This document shows positions 1 through 8,874 of a stretch of DNA of 64,000 nt, piece by piece (position 1 is the first letter of the stretch; the number at the start of each line of letters is the position of its first letter). The notes under the pieces were generated by a model. That model was given only the letters and a program-made list of their open reading frames with translations, was not told the origin of the DNA and did not search any database. Both the position numbers and the translations under genes were made by a program. This DNA comes from Ramlibacter cellulosilyticus. GTDB lineage: Bacteria > Pseudomonadota > Gammaproteobacteria > Burkholderiales > Burkholderiaceae_C. The DNA lies in contig NZ_JACORT010000002.1 in assembly GCF_014297465.1 (NCBI RefSeq), positions 186,001-250,000 of the forward strand, in the 5' to 3' direction.

Positions 1-2
1 GA

Positions 3-2174
3 TGCCTCTCCACGTGCGAGCGGATCCGCCGGGGCGTCGGCGTGCTGCGTGACGATGACGCTGCCTGGGTGGCATTTGCACTGGCCAACGCCGCTATGGA
101 CCGGCAGGCCCTGTTTGCGGCAAAGGGGACGTCCGCCCGAGCACTGGTATGGCGCCCGTTCCAGCTCGCCTTCATGCTGCTGGTCATTCCCGGATTGGTG
201 GACCCTTCACTGGAAGATCGTGAATGCATGGACCTGCTGTGGTTCCCGACCGGCGGAGGCAAGACCGAGGCATACCTTGCGCTGACCGCATTCCAGATCT
301 TCCACCGTCGTCTGCAGAGTCCCGGCCGGCGCGAGCAAGGCGGTGTGGACGTGCTCATGCGATATACGCTGCGTCTGCTCACGGTGCAGCAGTTCCAGCG
401 CGCGGCAGCGTTGATCACGGCATGCGACCTCATACGGGCTGTCGACACTAGGCTGGGTAGCTCGCGCATTACTCTCGGCCTCTATGTTGGCGGCGATGCC
501 ACCCCCAACAAGATGGAGCTGGCCCGCGAGGCAATCGCCCAGGAGGTGAACAACCTCAAGCCGAAGTCCACGCCCCGGCAGCTACTCCGCTGTCCCGTCT
601 GCGGCTCCGATCTGAGAGCAAGCTCCTACCGTGCCGACCCCCAGCTGGCGCGCATCGACATCGTCTGCGAGAACCCGAACTGTGAGGCCGCGGGTGTGTC
701 ACTGCCGGTCATGACGGTGGATGCAGTCATCTACGAGACGCCCCCTTCTCTCTTGATTGGCACGATCGACAAGTTCGCCCAGATCCCACGAAGCACCGAG
801 ATCCGAAAGCTGTTCGGCCTTGATGGAGGGGAGCCGCCGGGCCTGATCATCCAGGACGAACTTCATCTGATTTCGGGGCCGCTGGGCTCGATGGCGGGAC
901 TCTACGAAACCATCGTCGATACGCTGTGCACGCGTGGCGAGATCCGGCCGAAAGTCATCGGGTCCACAGCCACGATCGGACATGCGGAGCAGCAGGTCCG
1001 GTCGCTGTTCGACCGGGAGGTCCTGCAATTCCCGCCTCCGGGGTTCGAGGCCTCGGACTCCTTCTTCGCGGTGCGGGACAGTGTGGGCCCGGACCGTCTC
1101 TATGTGGGCATTCCCACTGCAGGCCGCAGTCCGAAGTTCGCGTTGCAGGCTGTCGTAGCCTCGCTTCTGCAGTCTGCAGAGGCGTTGGTCGGAGCCGGCC
1201 GGGCCGACGATGACGCCATCGACCCGTACTGGACCTGCGTCGCCTACTTCAATAGCTTGCGCGAGCTTGGCGGCGCGTACGTCCTGATGCAGGACGACGT
1301 GCCGCGACAGATGCAGTTCCTCGCGGGCCGCCTTGGCGTCAGCCGGCGCGAGCTCCAGAACCTCCCCGTTGAACTGAGCAGTCGTCGTTCGTCGCGAGAG
1401 CTGCCGGAGCTGTTGCAAGCACTAGGGGCGACGCTGGGTCGATTCAATGAAGACCCCGGTGAGCATCCGGAACCCAGGGACACTGTGCTCGCGTCCAACA
1501 TGATCTCTGTTGGCGTTGACGTGCCCAGGCTCGGATTGATGGTTGTGAACGGTCAGCCCAAGTCGACCGCAGAATACATCCAGGCGAGCAGTCGGGTGGG
1601 CCGCGGCATACCGGGACTTGTCATGACGCTCTACAACTTCGGACGTCCACGCGATCTCTCACATTTCGAGCACTTCCGCAGCTACCACGGTGCGCTGTAC
1701 CGGAGCGTCGAGGCGACGAGCGTCACGCCGTGGGCTCCTCGGGCCCGTGACAAGGCCCTTCATGCCGTGATCGCCTCACTTGTGCGCCATCTAGTTCCCG
1801 GCCTTTCCGACGATGACGGGGCTGCGCGATTCGATCCGAACGATCCGGCTGTGGGATCGATCCTCTCGATCATCGGGAGGCGGGTCGCCGCCGCAACCGA
1901 CCCTGGCGAGGCCAGCGACACGATCGAGGATCTTCGTGCCGAGGTCGAAGAGTGGGCAAGGCGAGCAAACGAGGCCAGGGCCACGTCGGGTCGCCTCCGC
2001 TATTGGATCAAGAAGGCGCCCTTCGGACGGACGCTGCCCCACCTGATGTGTTCAGCCGAAGAGGCGTCGCCGGGCGCGCGGCAGGCGTGGCCGACCCCCA
2101 ACACGATGCGCGAAGTCGAGCCTTCATCGGCCTTCATCCTCAAGACCATTCCTCGCAAGCCACGGAGCACCTGA
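3..2174 (+). CDS. drmA: DrmA-type SF2 helicase (DISARM core), 5'-truncated by window edge
   Basis: The frame is open to the left edge, so the N-terminal part lies outside the window; the GTG at 42 is internal. About 710 residues are visible. Counting from 42, Walker A (FPTGGGKTEAYL) is near residues 68-79 and is followed by a four-cysteine zinc ribbon (CPVCGSDL and CENPNCE). The Walker B motif is DELH at nucleotides 855-866, motif III is GSTATI, and the C-terminal helicase motifs are SVGVDVPRL and QASSRVGRG. GGGKTE, DELHLISGPLGS and the RVGRG box are features I associate with DrmA of DISARM anti-phage systems. The stop overlaps the next start (TGATG at 2172-2176), so it is translationally coupled to the DUF1998 gene, the usual DrmA-DrmB order. 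Predicted role: DNA translocation in phage defence. Family call is by motif recognition, not database search. Confidence 0.85.
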   Translation, partial: CLSTCERIRRGVGVLRDDDAAWVAFALANAAMDRQALFAAKGTSARALVWRPFQLAFMLLVIPGLVDPSLEDRECMDLLWFPTGGGKTEAYLALTAFQIFHRRLQSPGRREQGGVDVLMRYTLRLLTVQQFQRAAALITACDLIRAVDTRLGSSRITLGLYVGGDATPNKMELAREAIAQEVNNLKPKSTPRQLLRCPVCGSDLRASSYRADPQLARIDIVCENPNCEAAGVSLPVMTVDAVIYETPPSLLIGTIDKFAQIPRSTEIRKLFGLDGGEPPGLIIQDELHLISGPLGSMAGLYETIVDTLCTRGEIRPKVIGSTATIGHAEQQVRSLFDREVLQFPPPGFEASDSFFAVRDSVGPDRLYVGIPTAGRSPKFALQAVVASLLQSAEALVGAGRADDDAIDPYWTCVAYFNSLRELGGAYVLMQDDVPRQMQFLAGRLGVSRRELQNLPVELSSRRSSRELPELLQALGATLGRFNEDPGEHPEPRDTVLASNMISVGVDVPRLGLMVVNGQPKSTAEYIQASSRVGRGIPGLVMTLYNFGRPRDLSHFEHFRSYHGALYRSVEATSVTPWAPRARDKALHAVIASLVRHLVPGLSDDDGAARFDPNDPAVGSILSIIGRRVAAATDPGEASDTIEDLRAEVEEWARRANEARATSGRLRYWIKKAPFGRTLPHLMCSAEEASPGARQAWPTPNTMREVEPSSAFILKTIPRKPRST

Positions 2175-4072
2175 TGGCCACCGCAAGAAGACCCATGGGC
2201 CGCGGCGGCTCGCCTGCGCAGGGCGCGGCTACCTCGGGGGTCGAACCGCTTGGCAGAGTCCGCCGATCCCAACTCATTTCCACCTATGGCATTGGTGCGA
2301 TCGTCGACCTTGAGAAGGGTTCCTTCATGCCCATGGGGCTCGAGGACTGGGAGGCGGCCACGCGGTTGCCTTCTCTCACCATCGGGGAGGCGCGGCTGCA
2401 GGCGCAGCTGGGTGTCGACCACTTCCGTCTGCCGCCTATCGCGGAGGACCTGTCCGGATTTCCCGGTCGTGTCGATCCCTCGCATTCCGCGCCTGCCATC
2501 CGCTTCCCGGAGTGGCACGAGTGCCCCCACTGCAACCGGATCGGAACTGAGGGCAACCCGTTCGAGCTGGGCACCGACGGCGCCCAGCTCGAGTGCAAGG
2601 CGCATGGGCGACCGGTGCTGACCACACCGGTTCGCTTCGTCGTGGCGTGCCGCAAGGGACATTTGGAGGAGTTTCCCTGGGAATGGTGGGCGCATCGGCG
2701 ACGGCCGGACGGTGTCTGCGACCGTCCGGTACTGGAGCTCAAGTCCCGAGGCAAGTCGGCCTCGCTCGCCGACCTTTATGTGCATTGCAAGAGCTGCAAT
2801 GCTTCGGAGTCGTTGGGGGATGCCTTCCGCCCTGAAAGCATGAAAGGTCGCAGCTGCCACGGGGTGCGCCCATGGCTGCATGATCGCCAGGCTGGATGCG
2901 ACTCGCAGCCGCAAGCCATCCAGCGAGGCGCGTCCAATGCGCACTTTGCCGTCGTGGCTTCGGCGCTCTCGATTCCACCGGTGTCCGATGCCACCTTCCA
3001 GCTGATCGAGGGAAACTGGATCACGCTTAGCGCTCTTCCGGCCGAGGCCGTGGCGCCAGTACTGGCACGACTCTCGGAAACCTATGGCGTGCCGGTGGAG
3101 GCGCTCCAGGCAGCACTGCGCGAAAAGCAGAAGATCGAGGGGTTGCAGACGGACCTCTCGGATGCTGGGTCCCGGGCCGAGGAGTATGCCGCGCTCTCGC
3201 AGGACCGCGACGATCCGATCGTGGGCGGCATCGTGCCCCAGTTCTGCAACGCCGTGGCCGAACCGCCTGCTGCACTTGCGCCCTGGTTTGATCTGGTGGG
3301 AGCTGTCTCGCGCCTGCGGGAGGTGCGGGCACTGGCGGGATTCAGCCGCATCGAACCGTATCCGGTAAGTGCGGAAAAGATCCAGGATGCCATTCGCGAC
3401 GGCAAGGTGGCGGCACTTTCCAAGAGCCATCGCAACTGGCTTCCCGCCGCGGAGATTCGCGGAGAGGGCCTGTTCCTGAGATTCCGCGCCGATGCCATCG
3501 ATGCGTGGCTGACGGCCAATCCCGCCATTCACGACCGCGTGGCCGTTCTGGAGCGTCGCTCCGCCGCCATTGCTGCAGACCGAGGATATCAGCGCGACTA
3601 CACGATCACGGCGCGGCTCCTGCTGGTGCACTCGTTCGCACACGCGTTGATTCGCACCATCTCGATCGACTGCGGCTACTCGTCATCTGCGCTGCGGGAA
3701 CGTCTGTACATCAGCGAACCGTCCGGCTCCAGGCAAGCGATGAACGGAGTGCTGGTGTACACCGGCTCCCCCGATTCGGAAGGCAGCCTCGGCGGTCTCG
3801 TCCGCTTGGCCGAGCCGGGGCAGATCGAGCGAATCGTCGTGCGCGCGCTTCGCTCCGCACGATGGTGTGGCAGCGACCCGGTGTGCCTCGAGACCGATCC
3901 CGCTCAATCCGGCGACAGGGTCAGTGGTGCCGCCTGCCACTGCTGCCTGCTGGTCCCCGAAACTGCATGCGAGAAGTTCAACCGAGAGCTGGACCGCACC
4001 ATGCTGGTTGGCACTGCGGAATCGGAAGCAGGCCCTGCTTGGCGCGGATTCTTCGGCACGCTGGAGGATTGA
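2174..4072 (+). CDS. drmB: DrmB-type DUF1998 protein (DISARM core)
   Basis: 632 residues from the ATG at 2174, which overlaps the upstream stop; the longer open frame reaching back to 1952 merely overlaps drmA. The N-terminus contains RRSQLISTYGIGAIVDL, the entry motif typical of DrmB. A C-x-x-C zinc-type element (CPHCNRIG) lies near residues 117-124, and further cysteine pairs follow (CKSCNAS). The C-terminal DUF1998 region has HSFAHALIRTISIDCGYSS followed by a cysteine-rich CHCCLLVPETAC patch. DUF1998 proteins partner DrmA helicases; structural work on DISARM describes DrmA and DrmB as a complex, and the coupled start fits that. The exact activity cannot be read from sequence. Confidence 0.85.
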   Translation: MATARRPMGRGGSPAQGAATSGVEPLGRVRRSQLISTYGIGAIVDLEKGSFMPMGLEDWEAATRLPSLTIGEARLQAQLGVDHFRLPPIAEDLSGFPGRVDPSHSAPAIRFPEWHECPHCNRIGTEGNPFELGTDGAQLECKAHGRPVLTTPVRFVVACRKGHLEEFPWEWWAHRRRPDGVCDRPVLELKSRGKSASLADLYVHCKSCNASESLGDAFRPESMKGRSCHGVRPWLHDRQAGCDSQPQAIQRGASNAHFAVVASALSIPPVSDATFQLIEGNWITLSALPAEAVAPVLARLSETYGVPVEALQAALREKQKIEGLQTDLSDAGSRAEEYAALSQDRDDPIVGGIVPQFCNAVAEPPAALAPWFDLVGAVSRLREVRALAGFSRIEPYPVSAEKIQDAIRDGKVAALSKSHRNWLPAAEIRGEGLFLRFRADAIDAWLTANPAIHDRVAVLERRSAAIAADRGYQRDYTITARLLLVHSFAHALIRTISIDCGYSSSALRERLYISEPSGSRQAMNGVLVYTGSPDSEGSLGGLVRLAEPGQIERIVVRALRSARWCGSDPVCLETDPAQSGDRVSGAACHCCLLVPETACEKFNRELDRTMLVGTAESEAGPAWRGFFGTLED

Positions 4073-4075
4073 GAC

Positions 4076-5803
4076 GTGGCCACACTCATCCCCGAACAGC
4101 CGAAGGATTGCCCGTATGGCGAGCGATCCGTCTACGAGAAACTCGGGCGCGACCTGGACGCCGACTGGATCGTGCTGCACTCGCTTGGTCTGCACGGTCA
4201 TGAAACCAAGATCTGGGGCGAGGCCGACATCATCGTGCTCTCCACCAAGGGCATCTTTGCTTTGGAGGTGAAGGGCGGCAAGGTGTCCTGCCAAGAAGGA
4301 GTCTGGACATTCGGCGAACCCAACGGGCGGTCGTACACAAAGCGGGAAGATCCTTGGACCCAGGCCAAAACCACCATGTTCGCCGTCCAGCGCAAGCTGG
4401 AGGAGGCAGACCGGGTCTTCGCCGATGTCCTGTTCGGATTTGGTGTGGTGATGCCGAACGAGACTTTCACGACAACTGGCGCCGAGATCGAACCGGCCGT
4501 ACTGATGGACAAGAGGGAGTTTCGCGGCAATCTGAGCTGGTACATCGGTCGCCTGCAACGTCACTGGTCCAACGTCTACCGCGAGAAGCACGAGCGGCAG
4601 TACCGAGCGCCCACTCGTGCCGAGTTGCAGCTCGCGCGGCGCATCCTGCGGCCGGACATCGATTCGGCCTTCAGCCTGGGAAGCTACGTGACAGGAGTGG
4701 AGTCGCGTCTGATCCAGCTTTCGAACGACCAGATCCGGGCGTCCCGGCGCATGGCAGCCAATCCGCGCACGCTCGTGCGTGGCAAGGCGGGCACCGGTAA
4801 GACCATCGTGGCGGTGGAACGGGCATGCCAGCTGGCTGCACAAGGTCTCCGCGTGCTCTTTCTCTGCTTCAACCAGCTGCTGGCGCAACACCTGCGAACC
4901 TCCATGGCCGCAGACCCGCGGTCTGCGGGCGTCGATGTCCGGCATGTCCATGCTCTCTTCCACGAGGTGATCGCGAAGGCAGGCCTGCAGGATCGGCTCG
5001 GTTCCTCGGACGCGACGAAGCTGTTTGCGGAGGACTATCCAAGGGCGTTCGTCGACGCGGCGCTTGAGATCGGACTGCCCGCTTGGGATGCGCTGATCAT
5101 CGACGAGGCGCAGGATCTGCTTACGCTGGACAACATCGATGCCTTCGACCTGATGCTGGGCAATCCCGGAATCAACCGCGGCCGATGGCACATCTTCTTT
5201 GACCGCAACCAGAACATTTACGGCACGAGCATCCAGGAACAAGTTGAAAAGAGGCTGAACGAGGCGCAACCAGCCTTCGACGATCTGTTCGAGAACTGCC
5301 GCAACACGCGGCAGGTGGCCGTGCAGGGCTCGATCATCTCGGGCATCGACCTCGCCTTGGAGGGAGCTCCGGATGGGCTGCCCTGCGAGAACGTCTACTA
5401 CCGCAACCACAAGGCTCTTCTGGCGCAGCTGGAAAGCACTGTCGCCCGTTTGATCAAGCAGGACGTACGACCCCAGGACATCGCCGTGCTCTCGACGCGC
5501 ACGCGGGACAACTCCCTCCTTGCCGGCATAAAGGATATTGCCGGCGTGCCGCTGGTAGATGTGAGCGCGGCCGCCGCCGGGGACATGGTGTTCTCCACCA
5601 TGCACTCGTTCAAGGGCCTCGAGCGGCAGGTCGTTCTGGCCATTGACATGGAGGGCATCGGAGACCCCGCGCAGTCGATGCTCCACTACGCTGGCCTGTC
5701 GCGGGCCAGATGCCTGCTGCACGTGTTCCTGCCCGAATCAGCGCGGGAGGCGTATGGCCGGCAGGCTGCCGGCTTCGCAAACCGCATGTCGGAGTCAGCC
5801 TGA
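4076..5803 (+). CDS. NERD-domain nuclease fused to UvrD-like SF1 helicase
   Basis: 575 residues, GTG start 3 bp after drmB, so co-transcribed. Residues about 10-130 form a NERD domain: GEADIIVLSTKGIFALEVKGG supplies the D...ExK triad of the restriction-endonuclease fold. A superfamily 1 helicase core follows, with Walker A VRGKAGTGKT near residues 234-243, Walker B IIDEAQDL near 341-348, and a C-terminal UvrD-like segment ending HYAGLSRARCLLHVFLP. NERD-helicase proteins are widespread in mobile and defence regions. Its place directly after drmB is where a DISARM locus often carries DrmC, a phospholipase-D-type nuclease, so it may supply an alternative nuclease; that is inference. The longer frames on the opposite strand are shadows. 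Confidence 0.85.
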   Translation: MATLIPEQPKDCPYGERSVYEKLGRDLDADWIVLHSLGLHGHETKIWGEADIIVLSTKGIFALEVKGGKVSCQEGVWTFGEPNGRSYTKREDPWTQAKTTMFAVQRKLEEADRVFADVLFGFGVVMPNETFTTTGAEIEPAVLMDKREFRGNLSWYIGRLQRHWSNVYREKHERQYRAPTRAELQLARRILRPDIDSAFSLGSYVTGVESRLIQLSNDQIRASRRMAANPRTLVRGKAGTGKTIVAVERACQLAAQGLRVLFLCFNQLLAQHLRTSMAADPRSAGVDVRHVHALFHEVIAKAGLQDRLGSSDATKLFAEDYPRAFVDAALEIGLPAWDALIIDEAQDLLTLDNIDAFDLMLGNPGINRGRWHIFFDRNQNIYGTSIQEQVEKRLNEAQPAFDDLFENCRNTRQVAVQGSIISGIDLALEGAPDGLPCENVYYRNHKALLAQLESTVARLIKQDVRPQDIAVLSTRTRDNSLLAGIKDIAGVPLVDVSAAAAGDMVFSTMHSFKGLERQVVLAIDMEGIGDPAQSMLHYAGLSRARCLLHVFLPESAREAYGRQAAGFANRMSESA

Positions 5804-5814
5804 GGAAAACCGGC

Positions 5815-8800
5815 ATGTCCGACAGTCAGTTCTTCCAACGCCCCATCCTCAACTCGCCCTACGGCTATCCCTCGGCACACTGGGAACTGGACGCCAGCGG
5901 GCAGCCGACGCAAAAGATCGTCCGGACGCGTCGTCGCGCGGACTTCGTCACTCCGATTCCGAAGCCCAGGAAGCAGAAAGGCGCCACCCAGCAGGCGCTG
6001 GTCTTTGACGAGCACTCGTCGGCGCAGCAGCAGTACGCGCACGCCGGCATCATCAACGGGGTGCGCGCGGAGGTGGACAAGTGGCGCGCTTTGCCGGACC
6101 CGAACACGTGGGGAGTCACTCCGGAGACGGCGCGCCTCCTGCAGCACTGGCGCCACCATGCGTTCAGCGATGTTCGGCCGTTCTTCTGCCAAGTGGAGGC
6201 GGTGGAGACCGCCATTTGGCTCACCGAGGTGGCGCCCCAGCTTGGGAAACGAGCCGAGCAGTTCCTCGAACATCTGGGCAATGCCAGCAACGAGGCCAAT
6301 CCCGGTCTGGCCCGCTTGGCACTCAAGCTCGCCACCGGCGCAGGCAAGACCACGGTGATGGCGATGCTCATTGCTTGGCAGACAGTGAATGCCGTTCGCC
6401 GGCCGACCAGCCGCAAGTTCACGCGGGGTTTCCTGATCGTCACACCCGGACTCACCATCCGCGATCGTCTGCGCGTGCTGCTGCCGAATGACCCCGACAG
6501 CTACTACCGCAGCAGGGAGCTGATTCCTGCCGACATGCTGGAAGACTTGGGCCGGGCCAGGATCGTCATCACCAACTATCACGCTTTCAAGCTTCGCGAG
6601 CGCATGGAGCTCTCCAAGGGTGGGCGGCAGCTGCTGCAGGGCCGCACGGGCGAGGCGCCGCAGACGCTGGAATCCGCCGGCCAGATGCTGCAGCGCGTCT
6701 GTCCAGAGCTGATGGGGCTGCAGCACGTGATGGCCATCAACGACGAGGCCCATCATTGTTATCGCGAGAAGCCGGCCGCGCCGGATGAAGACCTGACCGC
6801 CGAAGAAAAGCAGGAGGCGATGCAAAACAACGAGGCCGCCCGCCTGTGGATCAGCGGACTGGAGGCGGTCGCGCGCAAGATTGGCATGTCCCGGGTCATG
6901 GACCTTTCGGCCACGCCCTTCTTCCTGCGCGGCTCGGGCTACGTCGAAGGCACCCTGTTCCCCTGGACCATGTCGGACTTCTCGCTGATGGACGCCATCG
7001 AATGCGGCATCGTCAAGCTGCCGCGCGTTCCCGTCGCGGACAATATTCCCGGCACCGAGATGCCCATGTACCGCAACTTGTGGGAGCACATCCGCAAGGA
7101 CATGCCGAAGAAGGGCCGCGGCAAGTCTGCCGGGCTGGACCCGCTGAAGCTGCCGACGCCGCTGATCACCGCACTGGAAGCGCTCTACGGGCACTACAAG
7201 CAGACGTTCGACCTGTGGCAAAAGGCGGGCATCGCCGTGCCACCGTGCTTCATCATCGTCTGCAACAACACCGCTACGTCGAAGCTGGTGTACGACTATG
7301 TCTCCGGCTTCGAACGCTTGGCCGAAGACGGAACGAGCAAGCTGGAGTTCGGCCGACTGGACCTGTTCCGCAACCATGACGAGAACGGTCGGTGGCTCGT
7401 GCGCCCGCGCACGCTGCTGATTGACAGCGAGCAGCTGGAGTCCGGCGAGGCGCTGGACGACAACTTCCGGGCCGTTGCCGGCCCGGAGATCGAACGCTTC
7501 AAGCGCGAGATGGTGGAGCGCAGCGGCAATCCCCAGGCGGCCGAGAGCATCAGCGATCAGGAACTGCTGCGCGAGGTGATGAACACGGTGGGCAAGTCAG
7601 GCCGGCTGGGTGAGTCGATCCGCTGCGTGGTCTCGGTGAGCATGCTCACGGAGGGCTGGGACACCAACACGGTAACCCACGTGCTGGGTGTGCGCGCCTT
7701 CGGCACCCAGCTGCTCTGCGAACAGGTGATCGGCCGGGCCCTGCGCCGCGCGAGCTATGAGTTGAACAACGATGGCCTCTTCAATGTGGAATACGCGGAT
7801 GTGCTGGGCATTCCGTTCGACTTCAACGCCGAACCTGTGATTGCCCCACCGCAGCCGCCGCGTGAGACTGTGCGCGTGCACGCGGTACGGCCGGGGCGCG
7901 ACGCGCTGGAGATCCGCTTTCCGCGGGTCCAGGGCTACCGCGTCGAGCTGCCGGAGGAGCGTTTGACCGCCACCTTCGATGAGGATTCCACCCTCGTGCT
8001 CACGCCCGACCTTGTGGGCGCCACCCAGACGCTGCAAAGCGCCATCATCGGCGAGCAGGTGAACCTGACCCTGGCGCACAAGGCGGACGTCCGCACCACG
8101 CAGATCGTGTACGAGCTGACCTCCTACCTCGTGATGAACAAGTGGCGCGAACCCGGCGAGGCGCCCAGGCTGCATCTCTTCGGTCAGCTCAAACGTGTTG
8201 TGCGGCAATGGCTGGAAGAGGGACATCTGGTTTGCAAAGGCGGGACCTGCCCGGCTCAGCTGATGTACAAGGCCTTGGCCGATCTTGCCTGCGAGCGCAT
8301 CACCGCCGGCATCGTACGCGCCGAGATGGCCAATGCGCGGCCGGTGCAAGCCGTGCTGGATCCCTATAACCCGGTGGGCAGCACGCGTCACCTCTCGTTC
8401 ACAACCACGCGAACCGAGCGGTACCAGACAGCGGCCGACCGCTGCCATGTCAACTGGGTGGTGCTTGATAGTGACTGGGAGGCCGAGTTTTGTCGGGTGG
8501 CCGAGACCCACCCGCGCGTGCGCGCCTATGTGAAGAACCACAACCTCGGGCTGGAAGTCCCCTACCGCTACCAGGTCCAGACGCGCACCTACCGGCCGGA
8601 CTTCATCGTGCGGCTGGACGACGGCCGCGGTGATGACGACCTGCTGAACCTAGTCGTGGAGATCAAGGGATATCGGGGCGAGGATGCCAAGGAGAAGAAG
8701 AACACCATGCAGACCTACTGGGTACCGGGGGTGAACCGCCTGGATCAATTCGGGCGCTGGGCGTTTGCCGAGTTCACGGACGTCTATGCCATGCAGCAGG

Positions 8801-8874
8801 ACTTTGCCGACGTGGTGGAGAGGGCCTTCCGCGAGATGATCGATCGCGTGCTGCAACCGGCGGAGATCGCGTGA
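5815..8874 (+). CDS. Type III restriction Res-like helicase with C-terminal PD-(D/E)xK nuclease
   Basis: 1019 residues. The ATG at 5815 is preceded by AGGA at 5803-5806; the open frame extends to 5710 but would overlap the previous gene. SF2 motifs: Walker A LATGAGKTT near residues 172-180, DEAH box INDEAHH near 308-314, SATPFF, then EGWDTNTVTHV and EQVIGRALRR near 632-642. The C-terminus (about 920-960) has RPDFIVRLDD followed by VVEIKGY, a PD...ExK nuclease signature as in type III Res subunits. The stop overlaps the methyltransferase start, so the two are almost certainly expressed as a restriction-modification pair. Gene order is res-mod, whereas classical type III loci are usually mod-res. 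Confidence 0.9.
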   Translation: MSDSQFFQRPILNSPYGYPSAHWELDASGQPTQKIVRTRRRADFVTPIPKPRKQKGATQQALVFDEHSSAQQQYAHAGIINGVRAEVDKWRALPDPNTWGVTPETARLLQHWRHHAFSDVRPFFCQVEAVETAIWLTEVAPQLGKRAEQFLEHLGNASNEANPGLARLALKLATGAGKTTVMAMLIAWQTVNAVRRPTSRKFTRGFLIVTPGLTIRDRLRVLLPNDPDSYYRSRELIPADMLEDLGRARIVITNYHAFKLRERMELSKGGRQLLQGRTGEAPQTLESAGQMLQRVCPELMGLQHVMAINDEAHHCYREKPAAPDEDLTAEEKQEAMQNNEAARLWISGLEAVARKIGMSRVMDLSATPFFLRGSGYVEGTLFPWTMSDFSLMDAIECGIVKLPRVPVADNIPGTEMPMYRNLWEHIRKDMPKKGRGKSAGLDPLKLPTPLITALEALYGHYKQTFDLWQKAGIAVPPCFIIVCNNTATSKLVYDYVSGFERLAEDGTSKLEFGRLDLFRNHDENGRWLVRPRTLLIDSEQLESGEALDDNFRAVAGPEIERFKREMVERSGNPQAAESISDQELLREVMNTVGKSGRLGESIRCVVSVSMLTEGWDTNTVTHVLGVRAFGTQLLCEQVIGRALRRASYELNNDGLFNVEYADVLGIPFDFNAEPVIAPPQPPRETVRVHAVRPGRDALEIRFPRVQGYRVELPEERLTATFDEDSTLVLTPDLVGATQTLQSAIIGEQVNLTLAHKADVRTTQIVYELTSYLVMNKWREPGEAPRLHLFGQLKRVVRQWLEEGHLVCKGGTCPAQLMYKALADLACERITAGIVRAEMANARPVQAVLDPYNPVGSTRHLSFTTTRTERYQTAADRCHVNWVVLDSDWEAEFCRVAETHPRVRAYVKNHNLGLEVPYRYQVQTRTYRPDFIVRLDDGRGDDDLLNLVVEIKGYRGEDAKEKKNTMQTYWVPGVNRLDQFGRWAFAEFTDVYAMQQDFADVVERAFREMIDRVLQPAEIA

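Noticed and set aside
1952..2173. N-terminal extension of the DUF1998 protein back to 1952
   Set aside because: It overlaps the C-terminal coding of the helicase, and the ATG at 2174 gives a standard overlap and N-terminus.
8871..8873. GTG one codon before the methyltransferase ATG as start
   Set aside because: Both are possible, but the ATG overlapping the Res stop is the more usual start.
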